Below, piece after piece: positions 5,730 to 10,560 of a stretch of DNA of 10,560 bases. The DNA comes from JAKATY01 sp038876335 (GTDB taxonomy: Archaea; Micrarchaeota; Micrarchaeia; Micrarchaeales; Micrarchaeaceae): the NCBI GenBank assembly GCA_038876335.1, contig JAVYYS010000018.1, positions 1 through 10,560 of the forward strand, in the 5' to 3' direction. Within the stretch, counting starts at the first letter, position 1; each line of letters opens with the position of its first letter. The position numbers were made by a program, and so were the translations under genes. The notes beneath the pieces were generated by a model. The model had not been told where the DNA came from, did no database searches, and saw only the letters and a program-made list of their open reading frames with translations.

Positions 5730-6876
5730 AGAGCTCAGGAAGAAGATTTCAGGTGTTATAAAAAGCATCGTCAAAGCAGAAGAATTAAAGGCGGGGCAAC
5801 AGCCTGCAGTGCCAGAAAACACCGAAATTTCGGAGCCGCGCAATGGCGTAGCCAAAGCTACACCTGCAGAGCCTATAAAAGAAGCCTCATCGTCTAATTT
5901 TACTAAAGGGGGCGCAGCTACAGGCCTCTCAGGCCACAGCGAGCATGAAAAGAATGAGAAGCTACTCAAAATCTCTGTCAGGTCAAAGATAAAGGGCGCT
6001 TTTGCAGGCACAATAACGCTCAGTGACAATGAGGTGTCGGACTTTGTAGACAAGGTAAAGTTGTCTTTTCTCGAAGCTGACGTAACGTACGATGTTGCTG
6101 AGAAGATAGCTGAGTCACTGCGCACCAACCTCAAGGGCTTGAAAGTGTCGCCTTCGAATGCCAATGCAGAGTTTGTGGATAAGGTGCGTAGTTCCCTGCT
6201 GGAGATATTGTCAGGATCGAATAAAGGTATAGATCTAAAAAGCGCGATAGAAGAAAAGATAAACTCGCACGCAGTTCCTGTAAAAATACTTTTCCTCGGC
6301 CCCAATGGCACAGGCAAAACCACTACAATAGCTAAGATAGCTTACCTGCTGAAAAATTATGGTATAAGCTGCGTTATCTCTGCGAGCGATACATTCCGCG
6401 CGGCAGCGATAGAGCAAACAGAGCATCACGCCAACAAGGTGGGTGTGCCTGTAGTGAAAAGCACATACGGAGCCGATCCGGCCAGCGTAGCGTTTGATGC
6501 GATAGCGCACGCCAAATCGCGCAAGATAGATGTTGTACTCATAGATAGCGCAGGCAGGCAGGAAACAAACCGAAATCTTATAAACGAGATTCAGAAACTG
6601 GCCAGGATAGCCAAGCCGGACTTAACTATCTTTGTAGCGGAAAGCACAGCTGGCGGAGCATTGATAAACCAAATAAAGGAATTCGCGAACGTAGTAAAGC
6701 TTGACGGCATAATACTTACGAAACTAGATTGCGACGCCAAGGGCGGAAACGCCATATCCATAGCAATGGAGACAGGCATACCGATACTCTTTTTAGGCAC
6801 AGGGGAATCCTATGCTTCTCTTGTGAAGTTTGACCCGAATTTCATTGTTGACAACATCTTGCCCAAAGCTTCATAG
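5722..6876 (+). CDS. ftsY: Signal recognition particle receptor FtsY (SRP-GTPase)
   Basis: FtsY docks SRP-bound ribosomes at the membrane through paired GTP hydrolysis with SRP54. The 384-residue product starts MFEELRKKISGVIKSI, a probable membrane-contact helix, followed by a Pro/Ala/Ser-rich linker (about residues 20-75), the N-domain four-helix bundle (about 80-165) and the G domain. GTPase elements: G1 GPNGTGKTTT at 193-202, insertion box DTFRAAAIEQ, G3 DSAGR at 275-279 (Thr of the usual DTAGR replaced by Ser), G4 TKLD at 333-336 and the closing GTGE motif. No M domain follows, which separates it from SRP54. ATG 5722 overlaps the prefoldin stop by 8 bases; an in-frame TTG at 5668 would add residues translated from an overlapping coiled-coil gene and is less likely. 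Confidence 0.95.
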   Translation: MFEELRKKISGVIKSIVKAEELKAGQQPAVPENTEISEPRNGVAKATPAEPIKEASSSNFTKGGAATGLSGHSEHEKNEKLLKISVRSKIKGAFAGTITLSDNEVSDFVDKVKLSFLEADVTYDVAEKIAESLRTNLKGLKVSPSNANAEFVDKVRSSLLEILSGSNKGIDLKSAIEEKINSHAVPVKILFLGPNGTGKTTTIAKIAYLLKNYGISCVISASDTFRAAAIEQTEHHANKVGVPVVKSTYGADPASVAFDAIAHAKSRKIDVVLIDSAGRQETNRNLINEIQKLARIAKPDLTIFVAESTAGGALINQIKEFANVVKLDGIILTKLDCDAKGGNAISIAMETGIPILFLGTGESYASLVKFDPNFIVDNILPKAS

Positions 6877-6885
6877 CCTACTACG

Positions 6886-6900
6886 TATTTTTATTTTTTT
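6886..6900 (+). promoter_or_regulatory. T-rich tract: ftsY terminator and/or promoter of the ATPase gene
   Basis: TATTTTTATTTTTTT begins ten bases after the ftsY stop. Archaeal RNA polymerase terminates at such T-tracts, so it may end the operon. Its centre is also 27 bases before ATG 6920 of the next gene, the distance of a TATA element for a leaderless transcript, and no ribosome-binding site is visible before 6920. Both roles are possible. Confidence 0.4.
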
Positions 6901-6919
6901 GCTGTGTAAAAGAAACCGA

Positions 6920-8266
6920 ATGATCCCGATGCCCGATACAATTCCAAATAAAGATAAAGTGGACTACAATCTGGAGATGCAGATCCTCAGCTCGCTCGAA
7001 GGAAAGTTTGTTAATATCGAAGACGAATCCAAAAAGAGGCGGCTTGTTGAAGAAGTCGCAAAATCAATAGAGCCTAGCGCTAGCCCTGAAAAGATAAATG
7101 CAATAATGGCTGATATAGAAGACCTCAGCCCAATATCCAGCATGCTTGATGATGAAAACATTGAAGACATAATGGTAAACAATACGCAGAATATATTTGT
7201 TTATGATTCAAGGCATGGCCAAATTAAAGAGGAGGAGCGTATAGCTGACTCTGATACCCTTGAAAGGTTTGTAGGAAAGCTCAAGCTTTATTCTACAAAT
7301 TCGATGGCAGGCGGGAATATACTTGATATCCACCTGCCTTCGAAAAGCCGTGCAAATGTTGTATCGTCGCCTCGCGGCTATAACATAACAATAAGGAACT
7401 TCAGGAAGGCCCCCTACAGCATAATTGATCTCATAAACAAAGGCACTCTTGACTACAGCATTGCGGCAAGGTTGTGGCTGTACATGGACGGCTTCAAGGT
7501 AAGGCCTGCGAATATTCTGATAGGTGGGATGCCAGCTTCTGGAAAGACTACGCTCTTAAATTCTCTCTTTTCATTTATAAGGCCGGAGCAGAGGATAGTA
7601 ACGATAGAAGAAACGTACGAGCTTGACACCTCGACTCAAGAAAATTGCGTAAACCTTGAGACAAGCGAACAAATGCCTATGGAGGCGCTGGTTAAGAACT
7701 CTCTGCGGATGCGTCCCGACATGATAATAATAGGTGAAGTAAGGGGCGAGGAAGCAAATGATATGATTACCGCGATGAACATAGGCAAGATAGTAATAGG
7801 AACAATACATGCATCATCCTCCCGGGATATAATCAACAGGCTGCAGCACTCGCCCATGAACGTACCCAAGGACATTCTGCCAGTAATAGATGCGCTTGTA
7901 GTGCTGTCTCAGGTATACAAGGATGGCGTGCCCACAAGAAAGATAATTCAAATATCTGAGCTTTCCGGAATAGAGACGCAGATTCTGCTTTCAGACCTTT
8001 ACAAGTTCGATTACAAGACCTTCAAGTCTTCCCCTATATTGCCCAGTGTTACCTACCGTGACACATTATCGCAGATACTTGGAGTTCCACCTCCAGACAT
8101 CCTTGCCGAAGAGCGCGTTCGTGCCCTAATACTTGAGCAGCTGAACAAGTTGAACAAGAGGAGCATACAGGATATAAGCGAAGCAGTTAAAAACTATTAC
8201 GACAATCCTGAAGCGCTGCTGAAAAGCATAGGGCTGGAGAACATCTACCCAATAATACGCATATAA
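6920..8266 (+). CDS. Type II/IV secretion system ATPase (TadA/CpaF/archaellum FlaI-like)
   Basis: Hexameric ATPases of this group drive assembly of pili or archaella, or secretion, from the cytoplasmic face of the membrane. The 448-residue product has an N-terminal domain with the LSPISSMLDDENIEDIMVN and RANVVSSPRGYNITIRNF patterns seen in CpaF-like proteins. The RecA-like core shows Walker A GGMPASGKTT (202-211), the Asp box IVTIEET, Walker B DMIIIGEVRGEE (267-278) with Glu273, and the His box GTIHASSS (His297). A helical C-terminal part of about 100 residues follows, ending IYPIIRI. ATG 6920 is the first Met after the T-rich tract; ATG 6929 is an alternative. No TadC/FlaJ-like membrane gene or pilin flanks it, so the machine it serves cannot be named. 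A DNA-export or adhesion role is equally open. Confidence 0.88.
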   Translation: MIPMPDTIPNKDKVDYNLEMQILSSLEGKFVNIEDESKKRRLVEEVAKSIEPSASPEKINAIMADIEDLSPISSMLDDENIEDIMVNNTQNIFVYDSRHGQIKEEERIADSDTLERFVGKLKLYSTNSMAGGNILDIHLPSKSRANVVSSPRGYNITIRNFRKAPYSIIDLINKGTLDYSIAARLWLYMDGFKVRPANILIGGMPASGKTTLLNSLFSFIRPEQRIVTIEETYELDTSTQENCVNLETSEQMPMEALVKNSLRMRPDMIIIGEVRGEEANDMITAMNIGKIVIGTIHASSSRDIINRLQHSPMNVPKDILPVIDALVVLSQVYKDGVPTRKIIQISELSGIETQILLSDLYKFDYKTFKSSPILPSVTYRDTLSQILGVPPPDILAEERVRALILEQLNKLNKRSIQDISEAVKNYYDNPEALLKSIGLENIYPIIRI

Positions 8267-8289
8267 AGCTTCTGCGGAATTCTTTTTGG

Positions 8290-8310
8290 AAAGCAGCATT
8301 TTGCTGTTTT
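8290..8310. terminator. Bidirectional hairpin between convergent genes
   Basis: AAAGCAGCA (8290-8298) pairs with TGCTGTTTT (8302-8310) around a TTT loop: nine pairs including one G-U. It ends in a T-run on both strands and lies 23 bases past the ATPase stop and 45 bases past the stop of the converging winged-helix gene. A T-run (TTCTTTTT) also precedes it. The symmetry and location fit a shared terminator. Confidence 0.5.
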
Positions 8311-8354
8311 CTGTTATCTGGAGAATAGAGGGGCTTGTGACGATTGCCCTTTTG

Positions 8355-8678
8355 TCACGCTTGGGGTTGCTGCACAGATGCGGCCGCAGGTTTCTGCTGT
8401 GCAGCGCCGCTCTGCTGTGCAAGAATGCTTTTAACTTCAAAAAGCGAATCAGCCACCCTTTTCCCTTTCTCGCTAAGTCTTATTATCTTTATTTTGCCAT
8501 GCTTTTCACTGACTGCAATTCCTGTCCTTTCGCACGCCATGATAAAGTTGCATGCATGCGCATATGTGGTGCCGGTTGATCTTGCCAGCTCGGCGAGGCT
8601 CCAGTCCCTTGTGGAATCCCTCAGAGTAAGAAGTATCCCAACCTGCTTGTCCTTGAAAAGGAGGTTATCTGCATCCAA
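8355..8678 (-). CDS. Winged helix-turn-helix DNA-binding protein
   Basis: The 107-residue protein is predicted to bind DNA in the cytoplasm. Residues 10-80 read as a compact winged helix: helix 1 KDKQVGILLTLRD, helix 2 WSLAELARSTG, recognition helix TTYAHACNFIMACERTG, then a wing from KHGKIKIIRLSEKGKRVAD, as in MarR-like archaeal regulators. The last 20 residues are Ala/Gln/Pro-rich and probably disordered. The start is TTG 8678: GGTGAT at 8687-8682 lies five bases before it and a TGA in the same frame immediately precedes it, so no upstream start is possible. It converges on the ATPase gene and diverges from a membrane-bound winged-helix gene with which it shares a 197-bp promoter region. 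I do not recognise a specific family or target. Confidence 0.75.
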   Translation of the reverse strand: MDADNLLFKDKQVGILLTLRDSTRDWSLAELARSTGTTYAHACNFIMACERTGIAVSEKHGKIKIIRLSEKGKRVADSLFEVKSILAQQSGAAQQKPAAASVQQPQA

Positions 8679-8713
8679 TCAATCACCGCCAGGTTATGAT
8701 GTAGCCGCGCAAA

Positions 8714-8732
8714 ATTAATACCAATTATAATT
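8714..8732 (-). promoter_or_regulatory. TATA-like elements for the minus-strand winged-helix gene
   Basis: ATTAATA (8714-8720) and the palindrome AATTATAATT (8723-8732) lie 36-54 bases upstream of the TTG start on the minus strand. Either could place transcription start 10-30 bases before the gene, close to or just ahead of its GGTGAT ribosome-binding site. Assignment is by position and composition only. Confidence 0.35.
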
Positions 8733-8753
8733 ACCTTATCATTGCTGATATAA

Positions 8754-8763
8754 TTTTTAAATA
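8754..8763 (+). promoter_or_regulatory. TATA-like box for the membrane winged-helix gene
   Basis: TTTTTAAATA lies directly before the tandem repeats and 113 bases before the start codon. Transcription would begin near 8785-8790, inside the second repeat, giving a leader of about 90 bases. This is longer than other leaders suggested in the window. Confidence 0.4.
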
Positions 8764-8765
8764 GA

Positions 8766-8796
8766 TTGTTGTTGATAATATTTGTTGTTGATAATA
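8766..8796 (+). repeat. Tandem 15-bp repeat, candidate operator
   Basis: TTGTTGTTGATAATA occurs exactly twice, at 8766-8780 and 8782-8796 (period 16). A looser third match to its TTGTTGATA core, TTGCTGATA, is at 8742-8750. The copies lie just downstream of and overlapping the predicted promoter between two divergent winged-helix genes, where an operator would be expected. The repeat itself is plain; the operator role is inferred. Confidence 0.6.
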
Positions 8797-8875
8797 CCTA
8801 TGCGGAGCGCCTGCCTATACATGTTCTGGGAAATCCATAGGTGTCGCATCAGAATTTCCTAAAAGGAGTGGCATT

Positions 8876-9394
8876 ATGAATTTTGTGGTAAGCAGAAGCA
8901 AAATAGAGCCCTTCGGCATCTTTGTGCTAATAATCGGGGCGTTCCTGCTTTTAATTTCAGTGATAAAGGGCACATATATGGTGCTGGCGTTTGCTCGCGG
9001 CATACCAATTTTTTCTATTTCCGACATAAGAATAAACGTGATAAACGTATTCTTTAATTTCATTATACCATTCGTTGGAGGGCTTCTCCTGGTGATATCT
9101 GGGCTTACAATGCTTAAGTACAACAATTATGCTGAAAAGCAGGAAATGCGAAGGAGGACAAGGCAGCACTTAACTGTTATGAAATCAGATCTGATAAACA
9201 GCCTTTTAGGGGCAGACGAGAAAAAGATGCTCGCCATAATACGTGAAGAAAACGGAATATTGCAGTCGGATCTCAGCGCAAAGAGTGGTTTCTCAAAAGT
9301 GAAAGTGCATCGCGTACTCAAGAAACTCGAGGGTATGAACATGATAAAAAGGAGCAGATTTGGAATAACCAACCGCGTTTTTACCAGCGAGTAG
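8876..9394 (+). CDS. Two-TM membrane protein with C-terminal winged helix-turn-helix
   Basis: The 172-residue protein has two hydrophobic segments, about residues 12-40 (FGIFVLIIGAFLLLISVI) and 54-80 (VINVFFNFIIPFVGGLLLVI). These are separated by a short polar loop (RGIPIFSISDIR) and followed by a basic stretch (RRRTRQH). Residues 113-172 are a winged helix: EKKMLAIIREENG, LQSDLSAKSGFS, KVKVHRVLKKLEGMNM, then a basic wing. This matches the membrane-linked wHTH regulators common in archaea, in which the DNA-binding domain is held at the inner face of the membrane. ATG 8876 follows the strong AAAGGAGTG site. Its gene diverges from the soluble winged-helix gene at 8355-8678. A role as a membrane-tethered transcription factor is inferred; the signal and targets are unknown. 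Confidence 0.75.
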   Translation: MNFVVSRSKIEPFGIFVLIIGAFLLLISVIKGTYMVLAFARGIPIFSISDIRINVINVFFNFIIPFVGGLLLVISGLTMLKYNNYAEKQEMRRRTRQHLTVMKSDLINSLLGADEKKMLAIIREENGILQSDLSAKSGFSKVKVHRVLKKLEGMNMIKRSRFGITNRVFTSE

Positions 9395-9442
9395 CTGTAG
9401 TTCCGCATTTCCTTCCACAGCGCAAGATTATTAAATTATCGA

Positions 9443-9450
9443 CTTATATA
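9443..9450 (+). promoter_or_regulatory. TATA-like box for the PRC-barrel gene
   Basis: CTTATATA is centred about 28 bases before ATG 9475 with the AT-rich TTAAATTATC just upstream. As with the prefoldin gene, this distance predicts a transcript starting at or near the ATG although AAGGTGA (9463-9469) precedes it by five bases. Confidence 0.5.
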
Positions 9451-9474
9451 GATTAGTGAGCCAAGGTGAACCGT

Positions 9475-9729
9475 ATGGTGAAATATATTATAGCAAAGCA
9501 GCTTGTTGGAAGGAAGGTCGTGACCAGCGACGGATACGATGTGGGCCGGTTTGTTGACGCTGAAATAAGCGAAGTTACAGGCAAGATCAACAATATACTC
9601 GTAGAGCCCAACATGGACAGCAGCTTCTCGAGCAAGCTTAAGGTCGAGGGCGGGCAGATAAAGATACCGTATGCAGCTGTATTGGCCGTAAACGACTATA
9701 TTGTAGTAGACAGAAAGAACGTTGCATAA
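9475..9729 (+). CDS. Small PRC-barrel domain protein
   Basis: The 84-residue product is a single PRC-barrel, the small beta-barrel found in the photosynthetic reaction-centre H subunit, in RimM and as stand-alone archaeal proteins. Visible are AKQLVGRKVVTSDGYDVGRFVDAEI, then GKINNILVEP, KIPYAAVLAVNDYIVVD; the pattern of VGRKV, G-x-x-VG and IPY-x-x-V is typical. [Given as three separate segments: AKQLVGRKVVTSDGYDVG, GKINNILVEP and IPYAAVLAVNDYIVVD.] Stand-alone archaeal members have no settled function; RNA or protein contacts are suggested. ATG 9475 has AAGGTGA five bases upstream; a GTG at 9466 overlaps that site and is less likely. A T-rich terminator follows immediately, so it is probably a single-gene transcript. 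Confidence 0.85.
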   Translation: MVKYIIAKQLVGRKVVTSDGYDVGRFVDAEISEVTGKINNILVEPNMDSSFSSKLKVEGGQIKIPYAAVLAVNDYIVVDRKNVA

Positions 9730-9730
9730 G

Positions 9731-9755
9731 TTTGTTTTTCTTTTCTCTCTTTTTT
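9731..9755 (+). terminator. Pyrimidine-rich archaeal terminator
   Basis: A 25-base stretch of T and C with one G, including TTTTTC and TTTTTT runs, begins right after the PRC-barrel stop. Such tracts terminate archaeal RNA polymerase without a hairpin. It directly precedes the GGTG ribosome-binding site of the next gene. Confidence 0.55.
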
Positions 9756-9764
9756 GGTGATTGA

Positions 9765-10487
9765 ATACTCATATGTGGCGGAGACGAGGCTGGAAGGGGC
9801 GCGGTGATAGGTCCATTAGTAGTGGCAATAGCAGTTTTCAAAAAAAGCGCGGTAAAGAAGCTCGCCGAGGTAGGAGTAAGGGATTCTAAGATGCTTACGC
9901 CGAAGAGGCGCGAGGAGCTTTACGGCGAGATAGAACGGCTTGCTGTAGAGAAGAGAGTAAGCGTAATAAGCGCGCAGGAGATCAACAACGCAATGCGGAA
10001 CAAGATCTCCCTCAACGAGCTCGAGGCCATGCATTTCTCAAAGCTTTTTGACAGCATATCTAGCACTGCGAGATACCTTTACCTAGATTCTCCGGACGTG
10101 ATAGCGGAGAAGTTCGCCATAAGGGTGAACACTCAAACCAGCAAGCCGACCAGGGTTGTCGGAATAAAGGCGAAGGCGGAGCCGGGAAAGAGCTATACAA
10201 AGATAATTGCCGAGCACAAGGCGGACGTAAAGTATCCTATAGTTTCAGCGGCAAGCATAATAGCAAAAGTGACAAGGGATGCTGAGGTGAGAAAGCTGGA
10301 GAAGTCGCTCAAGCAGAAGATAGGTTCCGGCTACCCCTCTGACAGCAGAACGATTAATGCGATAATGAAGAACCTATCCAACGAAGAATTCATGAGCAGC
10401 ACAAGGGAGTACTGGAAGACGATGCAGAGGATAAGGCAGACGAGGCTTACGAGCTTCGGGTATTTTGGGGGTAAGAAAGCGCAATGA
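9765..10487 (+). CDS. rnhB: Ribonuclease HII, apparent AUA start
   Basis: RNase HII cuts the RNA strand of RNA-DNA hybrids and removes ribonucleotides from DNA. Read from 9765 the 240-residue product begins (M)LICGGDEAGRGAVIGPLV, carrying the first catalytic pair Asp7-Glu8. Other landmarks are Asp108 in YLDSPD, Asp154 in EHKADVKYP, the SAASIIAKVTRD segment and the GSGYPSD motif. Pro of the usual DEAGRGP is Ala here. There is no ATG, GTG or TTG in this frame between the TGA at 9762-9764 and the motif. The first standard start, GTG 9804, would delete Asp7-Glu8 and inactivate the enzyme. AUA at 9765 has GGTG (9756-9759) five bases upstream, the same spacing as other genes here, and gives the normal N-terminal length. 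A second AUA is at 9771. A base error, A for G at 9767, or a one-base indel is the alternative. Confidence 0.88.
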   Translation: MLICGGDEAGRGAVIGPLVVAIAVFKKSAVKKLAEVGVRDSKMLTPKRREELYGEIERLAVEKRVSVISAQEINNAMRNKISLNELEAMHFSKLFDSISSTARYLYLDSPDVIAEKFAIRVNTQTSKPTRVVGIKAKAEPGKSYTKIIAEHKADVKYPIVSAASIIAKVTRDAEVRKLEKSLKQKIGSGYPSDSRTINAIMKNLSNEEFMSSTREYWKTMQRIRQTRLTSFGYFGGKKAQ

Positions 10488-10511
10488 GGCAGAACAAAAT
10501 AACTTTTTCTG

Positions 10512-10560
10512 TTAGCTCTGCGAATTCTTGCGGTAGCGCGGCTTTTTGTATTTTCCTATG
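10512..10560 (-). CDS. Possible C-terminal tail of a convergent gene, cut by window edge
   Basis: On the minus strand the last bases read IGKYKKPRYRKNSQS followed by TAA (10514-10512), an open frame running off the window. The tail is strongly basic, as in many archaeal RNA-binding or ribosomal proteins. T-rich stretches at 10502-10507 and 10532-10545 on the plus strand could be part of a convergent intergenic region. Fifteen codons prove little and no family can be named. Confidence 0.3.
   Translation of the reverse strand, partial: IGKYKKPRYRKNSQS

Noticed and set aside
5691..6323. 210-codon minus-strand frame opposite ftsY
   Set aside because: It mirrors ftsY codons, has a Ser/Leu-biased composition and no recognisable domain.
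8286..8718. Plus-strand Cys/Leu-rich frames of about 100-124 codons
   Set aside because: They are antisense to the winged-helix gene, whose helix-turn-helix pattern and ribosome-binding site are clear.
9804..10487. Ribonuclease HII starting at GTG 9804
   Set aside because: It would omit the DEAGRG motif with two catalytic acids, which is plainly encoded in frame just upstream.
1..10560. CRISPR array, tRNA or rRNA genes, complete insertion sequence
   Set aside because: The spacers showed no regularly spaced repeats, cloverleaf or conserved rRNA segments. The only mobile sequence is the truncated TnpB piece.

Overview
The window is a gene-dense archaeal chromosome segment. The evidence is a run of archaeal/eukaryotic-type information-processing genes (ribosomal proteins S19e, L39e and L31e, a PDCD5-family protein, aIF6, prefoldin alpha and archaeal-type FtsY), an ADP-forming acyl-CoA synthetase subunit, TATA-like boxes, GGTG-type ribosome-binding sites and T-rich terminators. 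Ile ATA and Arg AGG codons are common. Very short spacers, compact proteins and a ribosomal gene order that seems to lack L18Ae (LX) would fit a small-genome archaeon such as a Micrarchaeota/DPANN lineage. That placement is a guess.

Layout: (1) 1-1058, the 3' part of an ADP-forming acetyl-CoA synthetase alpha subunit. (2) 1268-2590, a class III PLP aminotransferase, or a racemase of that fold. (3) About 2625-2998, the right end of a decayed IS200/IS605-type element: a hairpin plus the zinc-finger/RuvC-III tail of TnpB on the minus strand. (4) 3152-6876, a translation and protein-folding operon: rps19e - PDCD5 - rpl39e - rpl31e - aIF6 - prefoldin alpha - ftsY. Several of its genes overlap, and there is probably an internal promoter before prefoldin. 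(5) 6920-8266, a type II/IV secretion (TadA/CpaF/archaellum-like) ATPase with no partner membrane gene next to it. (6) 8355-9394, two divergent winged-helix genes, one soluble and one membrane-anchored. They share a 197-bp promoter region that holds a tandem TTGTTGTTGATAATA repeat. (7) 9475-9729, a small PRC-barrel protein. (8) 9765-10487, ribonuclease HII, whose catalytic N-terminus can only be read from an AUA codon (or past an undetected sequence change). (9) 10512-10560, a possible C-terminal tail of a convergent minus-strand gene.

The ribosomal/aIF6/prefoldin/FtsY block links ribosome assembly, subunit joining control, nascent-chain folding and co-translational membrane targeting, and is a common archaeal gene neighbourhood. 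The rest is ordinary metabolism, envelope secretion, local regulation and DNA maintenance. I found no CRISPR array, tRNA, rRNA or defence system. The points most worth checking are the rnhB start codon, the repeat-bearing divergent promoter with its two winged-helix genes, the missing L18Ae gene and the TnpB remnant.
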